This document shows, piece by piece, positions 56,568 to 64,000 of a stretch of 64,000 bases of DNA; position 1 is the first letter of the stretch; every line of letters begins with the position of its first letter. Where the stretch lies: NCBI GenBank assembly GCA_017934745.1, contig JAGBIY010000015.1:1-64000 (forward strand), in the 5' to 3' direction. Below the pieces are notes generated by a model. That model did not search any database. It was not told the origin of the DNA and saw only the letters and a list, made by a program, of their open reading frames with translations. The position numbers and the translations under genes were made by a program. The stretch is from Treponema sp. (lineage in GTDB: Bacteria > Spirochaetota > Spirochaetia > Treponematales > Treponemataceae).

Positions 56568-56951
56568 ATGGCTAACAATGGTAAAAAGCGAAAGGAAAAA
56601 AAGAGTGTATACGAAGGAAATGTGTACATTCAGGCAACTTTTAACAATACTATCGTAACTATCACTGATCTCAAAGGAAACACTCTTTCTTGGGCTTCTT
56701 CTGGCGGGTTGGGATTCCGCGGTGCTAAAAAGTCAACTCCTTTTGCTGCACAGTCTGTAACAGAAACTGCAGTTCAGAAGGCTGTGAGCTATGGTCTTCG
56801 CGAAGTTCATGTTTTCGTGAAGGGACCTGGTGTCGGCCGTGAGAACGCTGTTCGTTCTCTTGGTGCGTTGGGATTGAAAGTGAAGTCTATTTCAGATGTT
56901 ACTCCGATTCCACATAATGGTTGTCGTCCAAGAAAGACTCGTCGTATGTAA
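56568..56951 (+). CDS. rpsK: 30S ribosomal protein S11
   Basis: The 127-residue platform protein. [40 protein letters not shown] and the C-terminal [13 protein letters not shown] match. GGGGGT precedes the start. In many bacteria rpsD follows; it is absent here. Confidence 0.98.
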   Translation: MANNGKKRKEKKSVYEGNVYIQATFNNTIVTITDLKGNTLSWASSGGLGFRGAKKSTPFAAQSVTETAVQKAVSYGLREVHVFVKGPGVGRENAVRSLGALGLKVKSISDVTPIPHNGCRPRKTRRM

Positions 56952-56954
56952 TCT

Positions 56955-56999
56955 TGCAGTCAATCTTTGTATTGATTGCATGTAGCTCATTTTTGAGCT
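56955..56999 (+). other. Two hairpins in the rpsK-rpoA spacer
   Basis: TGCAGTCAAT pairs with ATTGATTGCA (56955-56980, one mismatch), then AGCTCA pairs with TGAGCT around TTTT (56984-56999). Neither has a clean T tract, so they probably tune or process the message before rpoA. Confidence 0.5.
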
Positions 57000-57022
57000 C
57001 TATTTAACTAAAAGGAGTTCAG

Positions 57023-58084
57023 ATGGCTCGTAAAAATCTGCTTAGAGGTTTTAAAAAACCGAAGGGTGTAGCGTTTGAGCATATTGAAAACAATCCTAAT
57101 TATGGAAAGTTTACTGCATATCCATTTGAGACAGGTTTCGGCACGACTGTAGGTAATACTTTGCGCCGTGTCCTTCTTTCTTCTATTCAGGGATATGCAA
57201 TTTCTTGTGTCAGGATTGTTTCGTATGATGCTGATAATACTCCTCATGTGATTTCTAGTGAGTTTGAGTCGATTGAGAACGTTTCCGAAGACACTTTGGA
57301 AATTTTCAACAGTCTCAAACAGATTCGCTTGAAGCTTGCTGAAGAGTCTGAATCAGGGACTTTTTTGTTTGAATTCAAAGGTCCCGCTACTATAACTAGC
57401 GACGATTTCGAGAAACAGGGGCAGCTTGAAGTTCTTTCAAAGGGAATTCCAATCTTTACGATGATGGAAGGAGCCCATATTGAATTTGAAATTCAGGTTG
57501 ACTTGGGTAGAGGATATGTTCCTGCGGAAGTGAATGAAGAGCATGTTGAGATTGTTGGTTCAATCCCGATTGATTCTATTTTCACTCCTGTTTCTAAGGT
57601 CAAGTATTCAATTGAGCCGTGTCGTGTTGGTCAGAGAAATGACTATGACAAGCTTATTTTGGAGATTTGGACAGACGGAACTATTTCTCCAGAAGATGCA
57701 CTCGCTGAAGCTGCAAAAATTGCGAAGGATCATTTCTCAGTTTTTGTGAATTTCAACGATAGTGAAGTTTCTGTTAGCGATGATTTGGATGAGGATGATG
57801 AAAAAATCCGACAGTTCCTTAACAGACCTGTTGAAGAGTTGGAACTTACCGTCCGATCTGCAAACTGTCTTAAGAATGCCAATATTAAAACTATTGGTGA
57901 GCTGACTCGCAAAACAGAAGATGATATTAGCAAAACTCGTAACTTTGGTAAGAAAAGTTTGACAGAAATCAAAGAGAAGTTGTCTGAACTCAATTTGTCT
58001 CTTGGTATGACTGACTACAGTTATTTGAAGAATTCTGTCGATTTGACAAAACCAATACAGAAGGAAGAATCCGATGAATCATAA
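57023..58084 (+). CDS. rpoA: DNA-directed RNA polymerase subunit alpha
   Basis: The 353-residue assembly platform of RNA polymerase. The N-terminal dimerisation domain runs to about residue 235 ([24 protein letters not shown]). An acidic linker ([12 protein letters not shown]) follows. The C-terminal DNA- and activator-binding domain spans about 268-330 ([22 protein letters not shown]). It is followed by an acidic tail. AAAGGAG precedes the start. The last 11 nt overlap rplQ. Confidence 0.99.
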   Translation: MARKNLLRGFKKPKGVAFEHIENNPNYGKFTAYPFETGFGTTVGNTLRRVLLSSIQGYAISCVRIVSYDADNTPHVISSEFESIENVSEDTLEIFNSLKQIRLKLAEESESGTFLFEFKGPATITSDDFEKQGQLEVLSKGIPIFTMMEGAHIEFEIQVDLGRGYVPAEVNEEHVEIVGSIPIDSIFTPVSKVKYSIEPCRVGQRNDYDKLILEIWTDGTISPEDALAEAAKIAKDHFSVFVNFNDSEVSVSDDLDEDDEKIRQFLNRPVEELELTVRSANCLKNANIKTIGELTRKTEDDISKTRNFGKKSLTEIKEKLSELNLSLGMTDYSYLKNSVDLTKPIQKEESDES

Positions 58085-58607
58085 GAATGGTTTTAACCCG
58101 CTTTCACGTACAACTGCACACCGCCGTGCAATGTCACGAAACATGGTTACTTCACTCCTCAGATTTGAGCGCATTACAACAACAAGTTCCAAGGCTAAGG
58201 AAGTTCGTAAGGCTGCTGAGAGACTGATTACACGCGCAAAGGAAGATACAGTTCACAACCGTCGTATCGTTGCGAAGTTTATTCAGGATGAGAAAATCTT
58301 GAACAAGCTCTTCACAGAGGTCGGTCCTCGCATGAAGGAGCGCAACGGTGGTTACACTCGTATCCTTAAACTCGGCTTCAGACAGGGAGATGCAGCTGAT
58401 GTTGTTATCCTTGAGTTGGTTGACTACAAGTTGCCATCTGATTCTGAGGAAGCTGCTGAGAAACCTGCAAAGAAGGCTTCAAAGCCAAAGACTGCCAAGA
58501 CGGAGAAATCTGAGAAGGCTCCTGCAAAAAAGGCTTCTACAAGGAAGGCTTCAACAAAAGCAAAGGCTGAGGCTGAGTCTTCTGAGACAGCTGAAGCTAC
58601 AAAATAA
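58074..58607 (+). CDS. rplQ: 50S ribosomal protein L17 with long basic tail
   Basis: Residues 1 to about 122 are normal L17 ([20 protein letters not shown], then [28 protein letters not shown]). They are followed by a Lys/Ala/Ser/Glu-rich tail of about 55 residues built of [15 protein letters not shown] and [16 protein letters not shown] units. Common bacterial L17 stops near residue 120. The tail resembles disordered nucleic-acid-binding tails; its role is unknown. The start overlaps rpoA by 11 nt. Confidence 0.97.
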   Translation: MNHKNGFNPLSRTTAHRRAMSRNMVTSLLRFERITTTSSKAKEVRKAAERLITRAKEDTVHNRRIVAKFIQDEKILNKLFTEVGPRMKERNGGYTRILKLGFRQGDAADVVILELVDYKLPSDSEEAAEKPAKKASKPKTAKTEKSEKAPAKKASTRKASTKAKAEAESSETAEATK

Positions 58608-58630
58608 ATTGCGAATCAAGGAGTTAATCT

Positions 58631-58852
58631 ATGTCTAAGGCACATCGTGGAACAGGTATCCGTGCAGAAGTCAATCACGGACGTGGAGTATGCCCACGCT
58701 GCAAGAAAGAGAATGTGAAAGTTCTCTACGAGAAAGAAATCGATGGCAACAATGTGAAAATTTGCAAGATTTGCAATGCCGCATTGAAGAACATCGCAAG
58801 AAAAGAGGCTAGAGCCGTTAAGGCTGCTGCTGCAACAACAGAACAGGCATAA
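58631..58852 (+). CDS. Small zinc-ribbon protein of unknown function
   Basis: This 73-residue basic protein has two CxxC pairs (CPRCKKENVKVLYEKE and CKICNAAL) and an Ala/Lys-rich C-terminus. The spacing resembles ribosomal or RNA-binding zinc ribbons. It follows rplQ by 23 nt with an AAGGAG site and precedes the operon terminator, so it is cotranscribed with the alpha operon and probably acts in translation. I recognise no named family member. Confidence 0.75.
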   Translation: MSKAHRGTGIRAEVNHGRGVCPRCKKENVKVLYEKEIDGNNVKICKICNAALKNIARKEARAVKAAAATTEQA

Positions 58853-58897
58853 GTTTGTATCTGACTTTTATCGATTGATACAGTCTGTTTTGTGTAT

Positions 58898-58930
58898 GCC
58901 GCCCTTGTACAAGGGCGGCTTTATTTTTTT
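58898..58930 (+). terminator. Terminator of the alpha operon
   Basis: GCCGCCCTT and AAGGGCGGC form a perfect 9-bp stem around GTAC, followed by TTTATTTTTTT. It closes the whole ribosomal cluster, 45 nt after the zinc-ribbon gene. Confidence 0.95.
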
Positions 58931-58941
58931 AGTGGACATTC

Positions 58942-61401
58942 TCAGTTTTTGAAGGTCGAGCCTATGTCGGCGATTTCGTCAATGGCTTCGGATATTTTCT
59001 CCGCTCCTGAGGATGCGTTTGCGATTTGTGCGGAGACTGTCGCTGTGGAATTCACCTGGCCGTTTATTGAGTCCTTTATGTGCTCGGACAGTTCTGAAAT
59101 CCTTTTTATCGATTCGTATGTGTGCGTCATCACTTTTTTTGCGGCTTGGGTGTTTTTGCCGTTTTTTGTGACCAGCTCAAAAATGGTCTCTGTCGTGCTG
59201 ACCGTTTTTGCGGCAAGCACCTTGACCTCTTTCGCGACCACGCTGAATCCTTTTCCCGCATCTCCTGCGTGTGAGGCTTCGATTGATGCGTTCAAAGCGA
59301 GGACGTTTATTGTCTCCGATATGTCGTTTATCATTGCGATGGATTCGGTTATTTTTTCGGTGCTGCTGACGAGGTTCGTGATTGATGCGTTCGCCTCGTC
59401 GATCATTTGGCTGGCTGAATTCACTGTTTCTGAGACTGTGAGTATGTCCTCGGATATGTTCTTTATGTTTTCCGCGACGGACTCCATCGACTGAGAAATC
59501 GTGTTTATGTTTCCGGATATGTTTTTGCTGTGTCCCGCGACCAAATCCGCTTTTTCGGACATGTTCCGCATTGCCGATTCCACCGCGTCCTTGTTTTCGT
59601 TCAACTGGTTCAGGAGCAGGGCTCCGTAAAGTGAGCTTGAGAGCTGGTCTCTGAGGGCGGTGTATGGACCTCCTGTCCGTGGGCCTTCTTGGAACACGAT
59701 GTAACCGATGAATTTGTCCTGAAAATTCAACGATTCTAGAATCAGCGAATAGAAATTCGACTGTGGGAGGAATTGGTCAGGAATGATTTTTTCCGTGTCG
59801 AATTCGAATCCGTCTTTTTTGAGGTTCAGCCGTTCGTTGTCTCGCACTGCCAATATGAGCCGGCTTTTCTTCGGAATCTTCTTGTTTTCGGGGGTGTAGT
59901 CGCAGTTTTCATATAGGACCACATATACCCCTGGAATCTTTAGTTTTTTGAGGGAGCCGTGGAGAATGTCCATCAATCTTGATATGTCGTAGCTGGAGAG
60001 GAGAGCGGCGCTTGTCGAACGCAAGTCTGCGTCGTACCTCGAATCCCAAAGGGATTTTTGCTTCTGCTGCCTGCTGTCGAATTCATGTATGAGGATTCTC
60101 GCCTGCTGGATTATGCTGGCGGAGACGCTTTCGAAAATCGTTGCCGATATGATGGGCTGAGAATGCTTGTTCACTATGGAAAGAAAATCCTGCCACAGCC
60201 TGAACCTTGTGGATATGTAGAGGAATTTGTTCAGTGATTTGCCGAATTCCTGCACGAATTCGCTGTTCTCTGAGTCGAGTGAGAGGACGGATTCCGTGTA
60301 GATCTGGATTAGCCTCGCAGTGTTTTCCCTGAAAAATTCAACCGTTTCTTTCTCTGAGTTGTGCATAGTCCCGATGTGCTCAAGCGTTTCAGTTTTTGCC
60401 ATGGTCTGCCACTTCTCGTCTTTCAGCTCGGATTCGGCGGCCGCATTCTTGTCCGTGCATTTTTTTCCAAAAAGAACTCGGAACGGGTTCTTTGACAGAC
60501 CTCTTCTCTGTTCGTCAACAGATGTCTGTATCGTCGCTTTTCTGACCGATGTCGATTTGCAGCCGCATGATTCTCCTAGAAGAAGCGAGGTCGAATAACG
60601 GAACTCTGCCTGCACACTCTTGCCCGCAACGGTGTCCGCGAGAGTGTTGAAAGCTTTCACTCCGATTCCGTGAAACGGCATTTCGACTGTCGTTATCGGG
60701 GGATTGCACCAGGCGGCGTCGTCCGTTCCGTTGAAGCCGCAGACAGCGATGTCGTATGGGACTTGATAGCCCTGCTTTATCAGGTATTCCTGCGCGCCTA
60801 TCGCCACGTTGTCTCCGACGCACACGATTGCCTCTATGTCTGTTCCTGGAATGAGGCCGTTTTGTATGAACGCCTTGACCGCATCCATTCCGTCGTTCAG
60901 TCCCCAGCCGCCGTTATCCGAGATTAGCCTGTCGTCTTTCTGGATTCCATGCCTCTGCAGTGATTCAAGATATGCCTCGAACCTCTCCTTCGCGTATATG
61001 TGGACGGCAGGCCCCCTGATGAATGCGATTTTCGTGAATCCGTGGTGGTCGATGAGATGGTCCATCAGCTCGTTCATTCCTGCCTTGCAGTCCGCGAATA
61101 TGACAGGCTTTCCGGTGACTTTGAACGTGACGCAGACGAGGGGTGTCTTTTTGAAGCTCGTGTAGTAATCGGCGACATCATTTGTTACGTCGGACGATGC
61201 CCATGATATCAGTCCGCTGAATGTGTCGTCCGTGAAAAGATTGTATATTATCGATTCGTTTCCCTGGTTGAGAATCGGACCCCTGAATGTGATGACGGGA
61301 ACCCTCTCTTTCCTGCAGCTGTCGACTATTCCGTGCCACATGCTGATTCCCGTGGCATCGACCAGCGAGCGAGTCAAAAAGGCGACAGTGTTCTTTTTCA
61401 T
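58942..61401 (-). CDS. Cytoplasmic chemoreceptor with LacI-type sugar-binding sensor domain
   Basis: The 819-residue protein joins three parts. Residues about 5-276 form a LacI/GalR-type periplasmic-binding-like domain ([67 protein letters not shown]) ending in LLLGESCGC. There is no helix-turn-helix, signal peptide or membrane segment. The middle is helical, then GAF-like at about 470-600. Residues about 610-815 are a methyl-accepting signalling coiled coil with tip [25 protein letters not shown] at 695-719. A soluble receptor that senses a cytoplasmic sugar and feeds CheA is inferred. The ATG at 61401 follows TTGGAG; the upstream TTG at 61413 lies in that site. TATAAT lies at 61438-61433. 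Confidence 0.85.
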   Translation of the reverse strand: MKKNTVAFLTRSLVDATGISMWHGIVDSCRKERVPVITFRGPILNQGNESIIYNLFTDDTFSGLISWASSDVTNDVADYYTSFKKTPLVCVTFKVTGKPVIFADCKAGMNELMDHLIDHHGFTKIAFIRGPAVHIYAKERFEAYLESLQRHGIQKDDRLISDNGGWGLNDGMDAVKAFIQNGLIPGTDIEAIVCVGDNVAIGAQEYLIKQGYQVPYDIAVCGFNGTDDAAWCNPPITTVEMPFHGIGVKAFNTLADTVAGKSVQAEFRYSTSLLLGESCGCKSTSVRKATIQTSVDEQRRGLSKNPFRVLFGKKCTDKNAAAESELKDEKWQTMAKTETLEHIGTMHNSEKETVEFFRENTARLIQIYTESVLSLDSENSEFVQEFGKSLNKFLYISTRFRLWQDFLSIVNKHSQPIISATIFESVSASIIQQARILIHEFDSRQQKQKSLWDSRYDADLRSTSAALLSSYDISRLMDILHGSLKKLKIPGVYVVLYENCDYTPENKKIPKKSRLILAVRDNERLNLKKDGFEFDTEKIIPDQFLPQSNFYSLILESLNFQDKFIGYIVFQEGPRTGGPYTALRDQLSSSLYGALLLNQLNENKDAVESAMRNMSEKADLVAGHSKNISGNINTISQSMESVAENIKNISEDILTVSETVNSASQMIDEANASITNLVSSTEKITESIAMINDISETINVLALNASIEASHAGDAGKGFSVVAKEVKVLAAKTVSTTETIFELVTKNGKNTQAAKKVMTHTYESIKRISELSEHIKDSINGQVNSTATVSAQIANASSGAEKISEAIDEIADIGSTFKN

Positions 61402-61432
61402 GAAATGCTCCAATTAAAACAAGTATCATGAA

Positions 61433-61438
61433 ATTATA
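61433..61438 (-). promoter_or_regulatory. -10 box of the LacI-MCP gene
   Basis: A perfect TATAAT on the minus strand, about 30 nt before the ATG at 61401. The only upstream -35 candidate is a T-rich run contributed by the hsp20 terminator, with 17-20 nt spacing. Confidence 0.5.
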
Positions 61439-61452
61439 CACTGAAATTTTCC

Positions 61453-61503
61453 GAAAAAAAACAAGGCATCTCCAAAAGCTCCACTCGTCTTTGAAGATGC
61501 CTT
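61453..61503 (-). terminator. Terminator of hsp20
   Basis: AAGGCATCT and AGATGCCTT pair perfectly over 9 bp around a 23-nt loop. On the minus strand it runs into a T8 tract, 19 nt after the hsp20 stop. Confidence 0.9.
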
Positions 61504-61521
61504 CCGTTGTCCAGCGTTTCC

Positions 61522-61962
61522 TTACGCTACGTTGATTGTGATTTTCCTAGGCTGCGCTTCGGCTTTCCTTGGGATAGTTATCGAGAGGACCCCGTTCTTG
61601 AAGTTCGCGGAAACTCCTGTCTCGTCGATGTCCTTCGGAAGGGTGAAGCTTCTGCTGAAAGAAGAGCGGCAGCGTTCCCTCAGAAGATACTGCGGTTTCT
61701 CCTCTGCTTCGGAGCCGCCTTCGTCCTTCTTCTCCGCATCCTGTTCCTCGGTCTCTGCCTTTTTCTCCTCTGCGGAAGAGATTGTCAAAACCCTGTCGTT
61801 GAGCTCTATGGCGACATCCTTTTCCTCTCTTCCCGGAAGATCCATCTCCAAGACGTATGAATCCTTTGTCTCTGTGACATCGACATTCGGAACGAAGATT
61901 TTCGATGTCGTTCCGTAGTAGTCGTCGTTGAGCCAGTCGTTGAAAAGTGAAAGTGCGTTCAT
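61522..61962 (-). CDS. Hsp20 family small heat-shock protein
   Basis: This 146-residue ATP-independent holdase keeps unfolding proteins soluble. The alpha-crystallin domain starts near residue 23 (PNVDVTETKDSYVLEMDLPG) and ends with FKNGVLSITIPRK, carrying the conserved GVL motif. A C-terminal I-x-V (ITINV) supports oligomer formation. An unusual acidic Glu/Lys insertion (about residues 64-90) lengthens the loop between strands. The ATG at 61962 follows GGAGG; the frame extends upstream to 62085 without a site. Its promoter overlaps an inverted repeat, suggesting control by a repressor. Confidence 0.93.
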   Translation of the reverse strand: MNALSLFNDWLNDDYYGTTSKIFVPNVDVTETKDSYVLEMDLPGREEKDVAIELNDRVLTISSAEEKKAETEEQDAEKKDEGGSEAEEKPQYLLRERCRSSFSRSFTLPKDIDETGVSANFKNGVLSITIPRKAEAQPRKITINVA

Positions 61963-61982
61963 ATTGTGCCTCCTAAAGCATC

Positions 61983-62024
61983 TATATAATTTTTTTTCAG
62001 TGGTTGTCAGTTTTTTTTCTGACA
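61983..62024 (-). promoter_or_regulatory. hsp20 promoter with overlapping inverted-repeat operator
   Basis: On the minus strand TGTCAG-N8-CTGACA (62024-62005) is a perfect inverted repeat. Its right arm CTGACA is a near-consensus -35, followed by 16 nt and TATATA (61988-61983). A repressor on the repeat would block RNA polymerase. It is not the CIRCE/HrcA element. Confidence 0.6.
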
Positions 62025-62148
62025 CTTTACATATAGCAAAAAGCGTGCCAACTTTTTTTGCTTGAAGAAAAAAAATTGTAGCCAAAATGGAATTATTTAA
62101 GATTTATTGAACGGATTTGACCTCTGTTTGTGTTATATTTCTAGGTGT

Positions 62149-63636
62149 ATGAGAGCGGTTGATTCGTTAGAGGTGTTTTTCAGAAAATTTTTAGACCCGT
62201 TTTCGGCGGGAGATCTCTGCTCGGATTTGCGAAAAATGGGGGAGAGGATTTCCGTCGAGGACATGGAGGATATTCTCGATGAGCAACCGAATGTGCTGAA
62301 GCTCCAGGGGGATTTGTACATAACCCGAGCCGGCGCGTTCAGTGGTCAGTTTTTCAGCTTTGTTCCAAACGCACAGGAGATTGAGCAGGGAATCATAGTT
62401 CCTGGCGACAGGTGTGTTCCGTTCGTAGATCCGAACCGGATTTCCTGTGAAATAAACTTTGCCGTGCATGGAAAAATTCTTCCGAGAAAAGTCCTGAGCA
62501 CGGATGCGAACAGCGTTTGCGATTTTTTCGCCCTTTCTGACGATTTTACGGTCCAGAACATCGCTCTGGATCCTGCCAACGAGAAGCTTCGCATAGCCGA
62601 AAACGACTATGAGCTTCCTCCGAAGTATTTTCTTACGGGATTTGATTTCTCTTCTGTTTTCAAGCAGTTCGGTTTCAAGCTCGGCGACAGAATCCTCGCG
62701 TATGTGTCCGATTGGGACGCTTCAATCGTGGAAGTTTTCCCCCTCAAGGCGTTTTTGAAGGATAGCGGAGAGAAATATGTCCATTTGAGCGACTATGAAC
62801 TTGCGAGAAACGAGTGGTATGAGATTTTGGAGGATGCGCTCCTTGATAGCTTCGACTACCACGGTTCGTGCGAAAGCATCGAGAAGCAGCTCGTGAATGT
62901 CTTCTACGACAATAGGAAACTCCTGTGCGTCCCCTTATGCGGCTCCGTGAACGAATTCCTGAGGAAAACAGACAAGATTTCGGTCGAATTCTATGGTTCC
63001 GAACTCAGACTCTGGAAGAAGGGCGAGCTTGTGCCAATCGACAGCAACCTTTCGTTCGACGACATCGTGTACACCGTGTACGACATTCCCTATTTCGTCA
63101 TAGACTGTTTCCTTTTGAACGAGCTTTACCTTTCCCACAGCGACTCGAAAAATGCGAAAAAGTCTGACGCCGAAGCCGAGCGGGAGATAATCCAGAAGGT
63201 CATTCCTGATTCCATCGACTTGTCCCCGAACGAACGGGACTTCTTTACGTTGCAAATCAAAAATAGACGTGCTAAACTACGAAAAACTTACAATTGGTTT
63301 GCGGATTTTACATTTGGTTCGTTTCGTCAACATTCGGTTGAAGTTTTTTCTGAGCTGCGTGATTTTTTGTTGGAGCTTGAGTGCTCCGAGAGTGAATTCA
63401 AAAAACTTCCCCAGCAGGAATTCGCCATCCTTTTTCAGATGTTCGAGCATGTGGAGCGGATTCTTGAGACATTGGCCGATTTCTTCGATTGTGATGGTGA
63501 AGAGGAAATTTCGGATAGGGATTTCACCGAGATGAAGAAGTCCCTGGAAATTATCGAGTTGAATCTGGAAGACATTCGTCCTGTGCTTTTGGACGCTTAT
63601 GAGCAGATTCAGCGGGAGCGTTTTTCTATCGTTTAA
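62149..63636 (+). CDS. Unknown 495-residue protein upstream of transketolase
   Basis: I do not recognise a family. There is no signal peptide or membrane segment, so it is probably cytoplasmic. Residues 1-60 look like a small helical, winged-helix-like domain ([22 protein letters not shown]). Residues 60-300 are mixed alpha/beta with many aromatic residues. The last 150 residues are helical and acidic, with heptad-like spacing, ending [11 protein letters not shown]. The ATG at 62149 is chosen because an extended -10 (TG-T-TATATT, 62131-62139) lies just upstream and a TTG at 62107 would precede it. AGGTG is only 1-2 nt from the ATG, so translation may be leaderless or unusual. tkt follows after 29 nt. 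Confidence 0.75.
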   Translation: MRAVDSLEVFFRKFLDPFSAGDLCSDLRKMGERISVEDMEDILDEQPNVLKLQGDLYITRAGAFSGQFFSFVPNAQEIEQGIIVPGDRCVPFVDPNRISCEINFAVHGKILPRKVLSTDANSVCDFFALSDDFTVQNIALDPANEKLRIAENDYELPPKYFLTGFDFSSVFKQFGFKLGDRILAYVSDWDASIVEVFPLKAFLKDSGEKYVHLSDYELARNEWYEILEDALLDSFDYHGSCESIEKQLVNVFYDNRKLLCVPLCGSVNEFLRKTDKISVEFYGSELRLWKKGELVPIDSNLSFDDIVYTVYDIPYFVIDCFLLNELYLSHSDSKNAKKSDAEAEREIIQKVIPDSIDLSPNERDFFTLQIKNRRAKLRKTYNWFADFTFGSFRQHSVEVFSELRDFLLELECSESEFKKLPQQEFAILFQMFEHVERILETLADFFDCDGEEEISDRDFTEMKKSLEIIELNLEDIRPVLLDAYEQIQRERFSIV

Positions 63637-63665
63637 AATCATTTTATAAAAAAAGAGGTTTTATT

Positions 63666-64000
63666 ATGAACTTGAATGGAATTGCTGCTGTCGCAAAATC
63701 TGTTCGCAGCTTGTCTATCGATGCCATCCAGAAAGCCAATTCAGGCCACCCTGGACTTCCGCTTGGATGCGCAGAACTGGCTGCCGTTTTGTACGGAGAA
63801 ATCCTCAAACACAATCCGGCTGATTCAAAGTGGGCAGACCGGGATCGTTTCGTTCTTTCGGCTGGACATGGTTCAATGTTCCTGTATTCGATTCTGCATT
63901 TGAGCGGATACAAAGTTAGCCTCGACGACATCAAGAATTTCCGCCAGGTTGGGTCAAAATGTCCCGGTCATCCAGAATTCGGGTGGACCGATGGAGTCGA
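63666..64000 (+). CDS. tkt: Transketolase, N-terminal part (truncated by window edge)
   Basis: The first 111 residues of transketolase, which moves two-carbon units in the pentose phosphate pathway with thiamine diphosphate. [30 protein letters not shown] and [23 protein letters not shown] are characteristic, with the cofactor-region histidines in SGHPG and SAGHGS present. An AGAGG site precedes the ATG. It lies 29 nt after the unknown gene and may be cotranscribed with it. The gene continues beyond the window. Confidence 0.97.
   Translation, partial: MNLNGIAAVAKSVRSLSIDAIQKANSGHPGLPLGCAELAAVLYGEILKHNPADSKWADRDRFVLSAGHGSMFLYSILHLSGYKVSLDDIKNFRQVGSKCPGHPEFGWTDGV

Noticed and set aside
61983..62024. 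CIRCE element for HrcA upstream of hsp20
   Set aside because: The repeat is TGTCAG-N8-CTGACA; CIRCE arms are TTAGCACTC and GAGTGCTAA.
1..64000. CRISPR arrays, insertion sequences, prophage or integrated elements
   Set aside because: No regularly spaced direct repeats, transposase, integrase or phage structural genes were seen on either strand.

Overview
The window reads as chromosome of a host- or gut-type Treponema (Spirochaetota). The evidence is a FlaB-type flagellin tail at the left edge, an RpoB rifampicin cluster carrying the spirochaete-type asparagine, an atypical group-X phosphofructokinase, a secY-rpmJ-rpsM order without adk, map or infA, and several secreted or chemotaxis proteins typical of the group. 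Species cannot be decided from the sequence alone.

Left third (1-29.6 kb), housekeeping and accessory genes on both strands: the 3' end of flaB; a membrane HD-GYP c-di-GMP phosphodiesterase; a two-gene minus-strand unit (secreted SPOR-like protein and a tandem AAA+ ATPase); kduI for uronate breakdown; a transmembrane chemoreceptor; an M30-type lipoprotein metallopeptidase; phosphofructokinase; a ppx-ppk polyphosphate pair; an MGH1/GH63-like glycosidase; an unknown anchored protein; a secreted TPR protein and TraB; a complete TolC/MacA/MacB-like efflux operon; and radA. A promoter-to-terminator unit after radA looks like a small RNA gene. cysE (minus strand) ends the block.

Middle and right (30.5-58.9 kb), one co-directional information-processing supercluster: a strong promoter, tRNA-Thr, rpmG, tRNA-Trp, secE, nusG, rplKAJL, rpoBC, rpsLG, tuf (no fusA), then the S10, spc and alpha operons from rpsJ to rplQ, closed by a small zinc-ribbon protein and a clean terminator. 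Long perfect hairpins and promoter-like elements at rpmG/tRNA-Trp, nusG/rplK, rplL/rpoB, rpoC/rpsL, rpsG/tuf, tuf/rpsJ, secY/rpmJ and rpsK/rpoA divide this block into likely transcription and processing units.

Right end (58.9-64 kb): a cytoplasmic chemoreceptor whose sensor is a LacI/GalR-type sugar-binding domain (the most unusual protein here), an Hsp20 small heat-shock gene with an inverted repeat over its promoter, an unknown 495-residue protein, and the start of transketolase. The accessory genes fit a motile carbohydrate fermenter: uronate isomerase, glycosidase, phosphofructokinase, transketolase, and sugar-sensing chemotaxis. No CRISPR array, insertion sequence or prophage was seen.
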